DNA of 5,068 nucleotides. Origin: Pseudobacillus lumedeiriae (GTDB lineage: Bacteria; Bacillota; Bacilli; Bacillales; Domibacillaceae). Position numbers and translations under genes: made by a program. The first letter of the stretch is position 1, and each line of letters opens with the position of its first letter. The DNA is taken from the NCBI RefSeq assembly GCF_044891285.1, contig NZ_JAUIYO010000034.1, positions 1 through 5,068 of the forward strand, given 5' to 3'. Positions 1 through 5,068 of this stretch are shown piece by piece. A model generated the notes under the pieces. The model did no database searches. It was not told the DNA's origin and saw only the letters and a program-made list of their open reading frames with translations.

Positions 1-388
1 CATAATCCAGCGCCTCCTTTTCACTCACCCGCGTCGCTGTCCGTCCAATCACAACACCAAGCGCGGCCCCGATCTCCAGCTCTGACACTCCTTCCGGCAG
101 CGGAATCGGCTGACCATGGCTGCTAATCGTATTCACTGGTTTAATATAAAGGATCGGCGCTTTGGGTGCTGCCTTGTAAGGGGCTTCGTTGACTGACTCC
201 CCTAACGCTTCCAAAGCTCCTTTGTAGTTTAACAATGTTCCGTAGATCGTTCCCGATACTGGCGCGTCAACAGCGAGCTCATCTAATTTATAGGATTGGC
301 CGTTGTGCTCTGCCATACCTTCCGCCAATCGCACGTTCACTTCATCTAGCTGCGGTATCCCGCGAAATTTCACTTGTGCCCTTAACAA
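1..388 (-). CDS. hpaG1: HpaG N-terminal-type subunit (fumarylacetoacetate hydrolase family), 5' part, truncated by window edge
   Basis: The first 129 codons are present and the rest lies beyond the left edge. The product belongs to the FAH fold family and resembles the N-terminal half of HpaG, the decarboxylase/isomerase that processes the 5-carboxymethyl-2-hydroxymuconate-derived intermediate in homoprotocatechuate degradation. Visible marks are the lid-like DAPVSGTIYGTLLNYKGALE (41-60), the KAPILYIKP strand (76-84) and LGVVIGRTATRVSEKEALDY (110-129). Where catalytic FAH proteins carry the metal-binding ExE just before the LxVVIG strand, this one has G107-A-A109. That matches the metal-free N-half of fused enterobacterial HpaG as I recall it, so a separate C-half partner gene is expected nearby. 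The start is TTG at 388-386: an in-frame TGA lies three codons upstream, and GGAG (401-398) sits 9 bases before it. Family assignment is firm; the exact subunit role is inferred. Confidence 0.88.
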   Translation of the reverse strand, partial: MLRAQVKFRGIPQLDEVNVRLAEGMAEHNGQSYKLDELAVDAPVSGTIYGTLLNYKGALEALGESVNEAPYKAAPKAPILYIKPVNTISSHGQPIPLPEGVSELEIGAALGVVIGRTATRVSEKEALDY

Positions 389-397
389 ATCACTTCA

Positions 398-401
398 CTC
401 C
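398..401 (-). promoter_or_regulatory. Ribosome binding site that fixes the TTG start of hpaG1
   Basis: On the minus strand AAAAAAGGAG ends 9 bases before TTG at 388-386. The in-frame stop TGA just upstream rules out a longer protein, and no ATG or GTG gives a comparable spacing, so the TTG start is well supported. Confidence 0.75.
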
Positions 402-421
402 TTTTTTCATTAACGATGACT

Positions 422-441
422 AACATCTTATGACAAATGTT
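422..441. promoter_or_regulatory. Imperfect dyad upstream of hpaG1, possible operator
   Basis: AACAT (422-426) and ATGTT (437-441) form a 5-bp inverted repeat, with one further T:A pair towards the centre and a 20-base total span. It lies between the terminator of the preceding unit and the hpaG1 ribosome binding site, where a promoter and regulator site would be expected. No convincing -35/-10 pair was found next to it. This is a suggestion only; AT-rich spacers often contain short dyads. Confidence 0.2.
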
Positions 442-453
442 CCACCAAATAAA

Positions 454-480
454 AAGGGAGACATTTTTTATAGCTCCCTT
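454..480 (-). terminator. Rho-independent terminator after the RibF-like gene
   Basis: Read on the minus strand, AAGGGAG (480-474) and CTCCCTT (460-454) form a perfect 7-bp stem around a 13-base AT-rich loop, followed at once by a T-rich run (TTTTTATTT, counting the stem end). It starts 27 bases after the stop codon of the RibF-like gene and ends 65 bases before the hpaG1 start. The stem is short and the loop large, so it may be leaky. It implies that hpaG1 begins a separate or partly separate transcription unit. Confidence 0.7.
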
Positions 481-507
481 GTTTCTTCCTAATATTGGAA
501 TGAATGA

Positions 508-1404
508 TTATATCACCATTTCATCCCTTTGAATGTAGTCATTCATTCCAGCTGTTTCCCTTTGCTTACTAAACATATATTCCAGCCACTTTATTTTCAG
601 TTCTTTACCGTGCATATCTGCAAAGCAATCTTTCACTTGAACAAGCAGTGACGGCTGTGCATCAGCTACAGTCATCTGATGACAAACGCCCTTGTACAGC
701 CGGTCTCCTGCATCGACTTCTACACGATATACACCGAGCTTTGGCAGACGGTACTCTTTGCTTATATCAACTTTGATAAATTGATGGTTTCGATAAAACA
801 AAGAATGTTGTTTTACGTTTCCCCTCACTTCATAAGAGTGGCCAAGCAAACTAGGAACCTCTTCTACTTTTCCCGCAGCCAGCCGTTCACGGATCGCTGT
901 AGAGCTGATTTTTTGTTCATGCTGTTCAATTTTTCGAATCGTTGTAACATCGAACTTGCCTCGCCCTGCTTCGGTAAGTGTCTGCATATTCCCTTTTCCT
1001 TTGTAGCCGTAATGATAATCAAATCCGGCTACTACATGCTTACATTGCAGCTCGAGTATATAGTGCTGAATAAACTCTTCAGGGGAAAGTCGTGCAAAAT
1101 CAGGCGTAAACTTTACAATGAACAATTGATCCACACCCAGCTCCTGAAAACGTTCTTCTTTCACTGGCAGCGGCGTTAAATACGTCATCGGTTCCTGATC
1201 CGGAAAAATAATATCTTTCGGATGAGGGTAAAAGGTCATCACGCTGAACTTATATCCTTTTTGTTCCGCCATTTCTTTTGCCGCTTGGAGAATTCCTCTG
1301 TGTCCAACGTGAACCCCATCAAAAAACCCGAGAGCCAGCACACACGGAGCTGATTTAACTGTTGCTGAGATAGTATGTGGATGTTCAAGGTAAATTGTTT
1401 CCAT
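508..1404 (-). CDS. RibF-like FAD synthetase family protein with degenerate riboflavin kinase domain
   Basis: The 298-residue length is close to bifunctional bacterial RibF. The N-terminal half has the FMN adenylyltransferase nucleotidyl-transferase motifs: GFFDGVHVGHR (26-36, HxGH-type), FYPHP (58-62), AGFDYHYGYKGKGN (126-139) and ISSTAIRERL (167-175 region). This supports conversion of FMN plus ATP to FAD. The C-terminal half keeps the LP..GVY strand (220-226) of riboflavin kinase. However, the GR-LGFPTAN segment that binds ATP/Mg is replaced by YRNHQFIKVDI (204-214), and the usual vEvH glutamate aligns with Q256. Kinase activity is therefore probably lost. The gene follows hpaC after 114 bases and ends the unit before a terminator. 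A weaker ribosome binding site, AAAAGGGGA, has an 11-base spacing to ATG. A likely role is FAD supply for HpaB/HpaC; the chromosome should hold a housekeeping ribF elsewhere. The family call is firm; the activity split is inferred from motifs. Confidence 0.88.
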   Translation of the reverse strand: METIYLEHPHTISATVKSAPCVLALGFFDGVHVGHRGILQAAKEMAEQKGYKFSVMTFYPHPKDIIFPDQEPMTYLTPLPVKEERFQELGVDQLFIVKFTPDFARLSPEEFIQHYILELQCKHVVAGFDYHYGYKGKGNMQTLTEAGRGKFDVTTIRKIEQHEQKISSTAIRERLAAGKVEEVPSLLGHSYEVRGNVKQHSLFYRNHQFIKVDISKEYRLPKLGVYRVEVDAGDRLYKGVCHQMTVADAQPSLLVQVKDCFADMHGKELKIKWLEYMFSKQRETAGMNDYIQRDEMVI

Positions 1405-1429
1405 CAGTTACACGTCCCCTTTTCTTTTA

Positions 1430-1495
1430 GGCTTTGTTAAACTCCCCTGTTGATTTCCCCAGGAGACTCGCTCCTTCCGCTCTAATCAACAATAG
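1430..1495. repeat. Dispersed repeat, copy C (internally deleted, about 63 bp)
   Basis: It begins GGCTTTGTTAA and ends near ATCAACAAtAG. The ends match copies A (3214-3347) and B (2027-2149), and the stretch CCTTCCGCTCTAATCAACAA is identical to copy B. The central 60-70 bases with the hairpin are missing: the left part jumps from CTGTTGATTT straight to CCCCAGGAG. An internal inverted repeat TGTTGAT (1448-1454) / ATCAACA (1485-1491) is intact. The copy fills most of the hpaC/ribF-like gap and ends about 10 bases before the ribF-like ribosome binding site. Confidence 0.85.
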
Positions 1496-1518
1496 TCATG
1501 AACATCGCCTTATTTCAT

Positions 1519-1992
1519 TTAAACAGGCTGTCGTTCTGTGATCTCGCCATATTTCCCTGCGAAGAACGTAAGCGGTGCTCCTTCACGAAGAACAATGTCC
1601 TGCACTTCCCCGATAAATAATGTATGATCCCCAGCTGCTTGCTTGGAGTATACTTTACAAACAATGTTAGCAAGAGCATCTTTAATGACAGGTACATCTT
1701 GAATGCGGTCAAATTCCGTCTCGCGCTTTTCTTTGATTTGTCCCGCGAACAGCATCGATACTTCCTGCTGCTCTGCCGCTAAAATATTCACAGCAAATGT
1801 GCCAGATTGATTGATTTTCTCAAGCATTTTTGCTTTTTCACCAATAGAGATGACGACAAGCTTCGGATCAAGGGACACGGACATGAAGGCGTTTGCCGTC
1901 ATGCCATGCGCTTCCCCGTCCACCTCGGTCGTAATCACTGTCACGCCTGTTGCGAATTTCCCCATTGCGTTTCGAAATAAACGATCATCCAT
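1519..1992 (-). CDS. hpaC: Flavin reductase, small component of 4-hydroxyphenylacetate 3-monooxygenase
   Basis: This 157-residue cytoplasmic protein is a single flavin reductase-like (FMN-binding split barrel) domain and matches the usual HpaC length. Visible family motifs are FATGVTVITT (13-22), GMTANAFMSVSLDP (30-43), the FAVNIL strand (66-71) and GDHTLFIGEV (121-130), which supplies the G-D-H typical of NAD(P)H:flavin reductases. It would use NADH to reduce FAD, which diffuses to HpaB. The start is supported by a perfect AGGAGG 8 bases before ATG. It is not adjacent to hpaB but lies downstream of hpaD, within the same run of genes. From sequence alone the reductase could serve other monooxygenases, but the hpaB/hpaD context makes HpaC the best call. 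Confidence 0.9.
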   Translation of the reverse strand: MDDRLFRNAMGKFATGVTVITTEVDGEAHGMTANAFMSVSLDPKLVVISIGEKAKMLEKINQSGTFAVNILAAEQQEVSMLFAGQIKEKRETEFDRIQDVPVIKDALANIVCKVYSKQAAGDHTLFIGEVQDIVLREGAPLTFFAGKYGEITERQPV

Positions 1993-2026
1993 CTTAACTT
2001 CCTCCTGTTAGGCTATTTTAAATAAT

Positions 2027-2149
2027 GGCTTTGTTAAACGCCCTGTTGATCAGCAGCCCGGGAGCCTCCTCGCCGCTATCGCCTGCGAGGTCTCCCTTGG
2101 ACACACTTTTCTCGTATGAGTCGCGCGCCTTCCGCTCTAATCAACAAAG
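2027..2149. repeat. Dispersed repeat, copy B (123 bp)
   Basis: It is bounded by CTTTGTT (2029-2035) and its inverted copy AACAAAG (2143-2149). A second, inner pair is TGTTGAT (2044-2050) with ATCAACA (2140-2146), so the right end has two possible partners. The centre holds an imperfect hairpin, arms 2080-2089 and 2111-2120. Shared blocks with copy A include CCCGGGAGCCTCCTCG, GACACACTTTT and CCTTCCGCTC. It sits in the hpaD/hpaC gap, in the same orientation as the other two copies. No clear target-site duplication or open reading frame is visible. Confidence 0.9.
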
Positions 2150-2180
2150 AAGCAAAATCAACACTGGCTATTCATATGAC

Positions 2181-3164
2181 TTAAAGAATAAATTCAGGTT
2201 TCTTTTGTGCAAGCTTCGCTGGTTCTGTTTTTACGATTTCTCCTGTTTCGATATCAAAGAATGGAGACGTCTCATTAAACCAGCTGTCTGGTGCTTTCGC
2301 TCCCCAGAACGTTTGGCGGCGCGGATCATTTAGATCCCAGCGAATTGGTTCAAAGTCAGGGTCACTCGTTAAATAGTCGCCATTATACAGCTCGATGCGG
2401 TGGCCGTCTGGATCTCTTAAATAGAGGAAGAAAGCATTCGATAATCCGTGGCGGCCTGGTCCCCGCTCAATGCTGTCAGCATAGCCGAGTGAAGCGAGTA
2501 CGTCACAGCAGTGGATCAGTGCTAATGGATCTGGCAGCCAGTAAGCAAAGTGGTGAAGACGAGGGCCTTCTCCGTTCATGAATGCCTGGTCATGAACGCT
2601 TGGTTTGCGGTGCAGCCAAGCTGCCCAAATCTTATCGTCTTCTGTCGCTGTATACTCCGAGCAGGCAAATCCTAATTCATTAATAAAGAAGTTATATGCT
2701 TTTTCTACATCCGGCACTGCACAGTTTACGTGGTCAATGCGCTGGATTCTTGCACCTTTATACAAGTCGTAACGCTGTAACAGGCGCTCTGCTTTATCCA
2801 TCTTACAGAAGAACTCAAGCGGCATGCCTGATACATCATGGACATGAAGGGCGCGGCCAAGCGCATGCTGTGTGCCTGCTTCCAGCCATTTTGTTTTCAA
2901 GCCTTTCCCTTGGAAGAACGCAGCAAGCTTATCGAGATCCTCTTCTTTTTCTACTTTATAGCCGAGGGCGTGAACACCGATTTTATCAGATTGCTTTAAT
3001 ACTAAACTGTGGTGAACGTGCTCTTCCAATCCTCTTAAATAAATGCAGTTGTCCTTCGTTTCTGTTTCGATAAACCCTAAAGCGTCTACATAAAATTTTC
3101 TTGAACGTTCAAGATCCTTTACATTCAGTACCGTTCTTGCAATGCGGATAATATTAAAATTCAT
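2181..3164 (-). CDS. hpaD: Homoprotocatechuate (3,4-dihydroxyphenylacetate) 2,3-dioxygenase
   Basis: This 327-residue type I extradiol dioxygenase is built from two vicinal oxygen chelate modules (about 7-118 and 142-262) and cleaves homoprotocatechuate to 5-carboxymethyl-2-hydroxymuconate semialdehyde. Aligned by memory to the Brevibacterium fuscum enzyme, the metal triad is H145 (RIDHVN), H205 (RLHHFAYW) and E258 (DGHRIELYNGDY). The catalytic histidine is H191, and the second-shell residues N147, W183, R234, H239 and Y248 are all present. The enzyme should be fully active; whether it uses Fe(II) or Mn(II) cannot be told from the residues. The tail PDSWFNETSPFFDIETGEIV is typical of the Gram-positive homologues. 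GGGAGG lies 8 bases before ATG. It follows hpaB after a 221-base gap that contains repeat copy A. Confidence 0.95.
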   Translation of the reverse strand: MNFNIIRIARTVLNVKDLERSRKFYVDALGFIETETKDNCIYLRGLEEHVHHSLVLKQSDKIGVHALGYKVEKEEDLDKLAAFFQGKGLKTKWLEAGTQHALGRALHVHDVSGMPLEFFCKMDKAERLLQRYDLYKGARIQRIDHVNCAVPDVEKAYNFFINELGFACSEYTATEDDKIWAAWLHRKPSVHDQAFMNGEGPRLHHFAYWLPDPLALIHCCDVLASLGYADSIERGPGRHGLSNAFFLYLRDPDGHRIELYNGDYLTSDPDFEPIRWDLNDPRRQTFWGAKAPDSWFNETSPFFDIETGEIVKTEPAKLAQKKPEFIL

Positions 3165-3195
3165 TATTTCTGCCTCCCTTTTCTCCTATGAAATT

Positions 3196-3227
3196 AGTAA
3201 ATGTTTATTTATTGGCTTTGTTAAGCT
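3196..3227 (-). promoter_or_regulatory. Possible promoter for hpaD formed at the edge of repeat copy A
   Basis: On the minus strand, the end of the repeat supplies TTAACA (3224-3219; 5 of 6 matches to the -35 consensus), followed after 17 bases by TTTACT (3201-3196; 4 of 6 to the -10) and an AT-rich tract. The neighbouring copies B and C end with the same TTAACA but have no -10 at a proper distance. This is consistent with chance or with a copy-specific promoter. Weak evidence. Confidence 0.22.
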
Positions 3228-3347
3228 CCTCTGATGATTTCCGCTGCGTGCGGCCCGGGAGCCTCCTCGTCGCTGGCGCTCCTGCGGGGTCCCCCTAGAC
3301 ACACTTTTCCCGCAGGAGTCTCTCACCTTCCGCTCCAATCAACAAAG
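3214..3347. repeat. Dispersed repeat, copy A (134 bp, fullest copy)
   Basis: The ends are CTTTGTT (3216-3222) and its inverted copy AACAAAG (3341-3347). The GC-rich centre contains a perfect 10-bp inverted repeat, CTCCTGCGGG (3279-3288) and CCCGCAGGAG (3309-3318), around a 20-base loop, plus a small CCGC/GCGG hairpin (3241-3253). The layout is the same as copy B. Similar elements (CTTTGTTga...CCGCTcCAATCAACAAAG) occur between genes in several Bacillus-like genomes, from memory. It has no coding capacity, so if mobile it would need to be moved by another element's enzymes. It occupies most of the hpaB/hpaD gap. Confidence 0.9.
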
Positions 3348-3385
3348 GGGCAACACCGACAATCATCATTAACCCAGCCTATTGA

Positions 3386-4858
3386 TTAGTTATTTTTAAT
3401 CAGTTCTTCTGAGCGGTCTAAAAATTCTTTTACTCGGTCAACGTATACTTGCTTGTCATAGCCGTTGTACAATGCGCTTGCCATTCTGACTGGATCACCG
3501 AAGAAGAAGCGCTCATACAATGTTTGTCTCGTACCAAATGCGCTCATACACACATCCCATGCCAGACGGTACATTTTCACACGATCGTAAGCGCTTCCAG
3601 TAGCCGACTGCAAGTATTTGTCGAGGTCCGGACGAATTTCTGACTTAAAGTCTGCCTCGTTCGGAATCGCCATCAAGCCGCTCGCTCCAAGTAATTGCAT
3701 AATTTCACTGAAGCGCGGATAAATCTTCGGATAGTAGTGACGAGCAATATTCAGCGGCGTAAAGTCTGGTGTCATAATGCCCCATTTGTCGAGCTTTGCA
3801 TTTGCTTCTGCTGCCGTTACGTATGCTTTCACTGTTTCAAGCGCCATAATCACTTCGGATACTTTTTCTTGAACGTGCTGGAATTGACCGATATTGATTG
3901 TTTCTACCATTAATTGAACTAATCCGAGAATAAATTCCGTTTTTGCCACATTTTTCGAAACAACTTGGTGAGTCATGTGAACGACTGCATTACTTTCGTT
4001 GTACGCTTGGTTACAAACGCCGACATCCCCGAGTGCAAATACACGATCCCATGGAACAACTACATCATCAAAGACAACGATCGTATCCATTTCTTCAAAA
4101 CGCGACCCTAGCGGATGATCGAAATTGGATTTTCCATAATCAAATGATTCGCGGCAAATAAATTTCAATCCAGGTGTATTATTTGGAATTGAGAAAGCAT
4201 ACGCATATGGATTTTCTTCTTCCGATTGTTTCAACAATGTAGATGGGAATACCATGATTTCATCAGTGATTCCGCCTTGGGTAGCAAGTAGACGAGCCCC
4301 CTTGATCACAACTCCTTCAGATGTCTTTTCTTTAATACGAGCTGCGATATACGGATCAGGCAGCTGAGCTGAGTTCACTCCACGGTTTACTTGCGGCTGG
4401 ATCAGTGTATGAGTTAAAGATAAGTCATTTTCGCGGCAGTATTCATAATACTTCGCCATATTTTGAGCGTAAAATGGATCTTGCTTTCCGAACATTTCAG
4501 AAGCTGTTCCGTAAGCCATCATCCCAACGTTGATGTAATCTGGAGAACGCCCCATCATTCCGTTGTTATGTCTTGCCCACTCCTGCATCATTTTGCGGCG
4601 CATTTCCAAATCTTCTTTCGTCTTTGGCTGGATAAAAGACGTACCGACACGTTCACCAGATGTTGGAGAGACATACGTCATAAAATCTTTTTTCGCGGGA
4701 TCATGCTGCATGTCATACAACTCGGCCTGTGTTTTCATTACTCCTTTAAATGCAGCATGCTCAGAGATTTTTCCTGTTACCTGTTCCCCGTTAATCCACA
4801 CATTCGCTTGTGCTTGGTCTACTCTTTCGATATATTCCTTACCTGTTTTAGCTGGCAT
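3386..4858 (-). CDS. hpaB: 4-hydroxyphenylacetate 3-monooxygenase, oxygenase component
   Basis: This 490-residue protein is the large component of the FADH2-dependent two-component hydroxylase that turns 4-HPA into homoprotocatechuate. It has the HpaB/PvcC acyl-CoA dehydrogenase-like fold: an N-terminal part (about 1-150), a middle beta barrel (about 150-275) and a C-terminal helical bundle (about 280-475). Compared from memory with the Thermus thermophilus enzyme, substrate residues R104 and Y108 (MGRSPDYINVG) and H150 (SLTHTLIQPQ) are present, as is the flavin-contacting T193 in LATQGGITDE. QPQVNR (154-159) and the closing YERFFFGDPVRMASALYNGY (448-467) are family signatures. AAAAGGAG lies 8 bases before ATG. 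The reduced flavin is expected from HpaC two genes downstream. No broken motif was seen. Hydroxylation of other phenols cannot be excluded, but the hpaD and hpaE neighbours support 4-HPA. Confidence 0.95.
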   Translation of the reverse strand: MPAKTGKEYIERVDQAQANVWINGEQVTGKISEHAAFKGVMKTQAELYDMQHDPAKKDFMTYVSPTSGERVGTSFIQPKTKEDLEMRRKMMQEWARHNNGMMGRSPDYINVGMMAYGTASEMFGKQDPFYAQNMAKYYEYCRENDLSLTHTLIQPQVNRGVNSAQLPDPYIAARIKEKTSEGVVIKGARLLATQGGITDEIMVFPSTLLKQSEEENPYAYAFSIPNNTPGLKFICRESFDYGKSNFDHPLGSRFEEMDTIVVFDDVVVPWDRVFALGDVGVCNQAYNESNAVVHMTHQVVSKNVAKTEFILGLVQLMVETINIGQFQHVQEKVSEVIMALETVKAYVTAAEANAKLDKWGIMTPDFTPLNIARHYYPKIYPRFSEIMQLLGASGLMAIPNEADFKSEIRPDLDKYLQSATGSAYDRVKMYRLAWDVCMSAFGTRQTLYERFFFGDPVRMASALYNGYDKQVYVDRVKEFLDRSEELIKNN

Positions 4859-4886
4859 ATTATTCGCTCCTTTTCATTTGAAAGTG

Positions 4887-4921
4887 GAAGGTGCCGGCTT
4901 CACATTTGTGTCAGCACCTTC
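4887..4921. other. Intercistronic hairpin between hpaE and hpaB
   Basis: GAAGGTGC (4887-4894) and GCACCTTC (4914-4921) form a perfect 8-bp stem with a 19-base loop that can fold further through CAC/GTG. On the transcribed minus strand it is followed by CACTTTCAAATG rather than a T run, so it is not a standard terminator. It lies 21 bases after the hpaE stop and about 16 bases before the hpaB ribosome binding site. It could stabilise or partly attenuate the transcript, or set unequal hpaE and hpaB levels. Confidence 0.5.
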
Positions 4922-4942
4922 TCTCATTATTGAATGTTCAGT

Positions 4943-5068
4943 TTATTTACCAAACTGCGGAATATGATGATCGCCGATAGCCACGTGGATGACTTTCGGT
5001 TCTGTATAAAATTCAAAGAGTGCATAGTGGCCGCCTTCTCTGCCAATGCCGCTTGCTTTCGTTCCGCC
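4943..5068 (-). CDS. hpaE: 5-carboxymethyl-2-hydroxymuconate semialdehyde dehydrogenase, C-terminal end only
   Basis: Only the last 41 codons and the stop are inside the window; the 5' part lies beyond the right edge. The tail reads GGTKASGIGREGG, then HYALFEFYTEPKVIHVAIG, then DHHIPQFGK. The GG-K-SG-GRE-G block followed by an E-Y-E-K-like strand is the classic C-terminal oligomerisation/closing segment of the aldehyde dehydrogenase superfamily, and the ending I-P-FGK resembles HpaE. The enzyme oxidises, with NAD+, the semialdehyde made by HpaD. Its position at the head of hpaB-hpaD-hpaC supports HpaE over other aldehyde dehydrogenases. The superfamily is certain; the substrate is inferred from the tail and neighbours. 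Confidence 0.85.
   Translation of the reverse strand, partial: GGTKASGIGREGGHYALFEFYTEPKVIHVAIGDHHIPQFGK

Noticed and set aside
679..1179. 166-codon plus-strand reading frame
   Set aside because: It lies wholly antisense to the RibF-like gene, has no family motifs or ribosome binding site, and its composition (many F, Y, C, S) is typical of a shadow frame.
1416..2037. Promoters at the edges of repeat copies B and C
   Set aside because: Both edges carry TTAACA on the minus strand, but no acceptable -10 lies 16-18 bases downstream.
2025..3073. Plus-strand frames over the repeat B region and hpaD
   Set aside because: Antisense to hpaD or made of repeat sequence; no start signals or motifs.
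2181..3164. hpaD as an unusual gene fusion because of its two similar halves
   Set aside because: Two VOC modules with the metal site only in the second is the normal architecture of type I extradiol dioxygenases.
1430..3347. CRISPR-like array
   Set aside because: The three repeats are long, imperfect, separated by whole genes and have no uniform spacers.
3214..3347. Insertion sequence
   Set aside because: No transposase reading frame, only 134 bp, 7-bp end repeats and no visible target duplication; kept as a non-coding dispersed repeat.
4887..4921. Rho-independent terminator between hpaE and hpaB
   Set aside because: The stem is good, but no T run follows on the minus strand, nor a proper one on the plus strand.
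4463..4967. Two overlapping plus-strand frames of 156 and 134 codons
   Set aside because: Both are antisense to the start of hpaB, extend through the hpaE/hpaB gap into the hpaE tail, and show no recognisable domain.

Overview
The window is a piece of a 4-hydroxyphenylacetate (4-HPA, homoprotocatechuate route) degradation cluster. The likely host is a Bacillaceae-type Firmicute: the ribosome binding sites are strong (AGGAGG, GGGAGG, AAAGGAG), one gene starts with TTG, base composition is moderate, the Hpa proteins are of the Gram-positive two-component type, and the intergenic repeats are of a kind I recall from several Bacillus-like genomes. The genus cannot be fixed from the sequence. Every gene is on the minus strand, so transcription runs from right to left.

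In order of transcription: the last 41 codons of hpaE (5-carboxymethyl-2-hydroxymuconate semialdehyde dehydrogenase, 5068-4943); hpaB (FAD-dependent 4-HPA 3-monooxygenase, 4858-3386); hpaD (extradiol homoprotocatechuate 2,3-dioxygenase, 3164-2181); hpaC (flavin reductase partner of HpaB, 1992-1519); a RibF-like FAD synthetase family gene (1404-508); a probable intrinsic terminator (480-454); and the first 129 codons of an HpaG N-terminal-type subunit (388-1), which starts at TTG and runs off the left edge. HpaC reduces flavin, HpaB uses it to hydroxylate 4-HPA to homoprotocatechuate, HpaD opens the ring, HpaE oxidises the semialdehyde, and HpaG acts further down on the decarboxylation/isomerisation steps. 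The RibF-like gene fits as a pathway-dedicated source of FAD.

Two things stand out. First, the RibF-like protein keeps the adenylyltransferase motifs, but its riboflavin kinase half has lost the PTAN motif and probably the catalytic glutamate. It therefore looks like a dedicated FMN-to-FAD enzyme inside a flavin-dependent catabolic operon. Second, three consecutive gaps (hpaB/hpaD, hpaD/hpaC, hpaC/ribF-like) each carry one copy of the same dispersed repeat, all in one orientation: two near full length (134 and 123 bp) and one internally deleted (about 63 bp). The two long copies keep a central hairpin that includes one compensated base pair. These copies explain why the gaps are unusually long for an operon. 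No gene-free stretch exceeds 300 bases; the longest gap is 221 bases.
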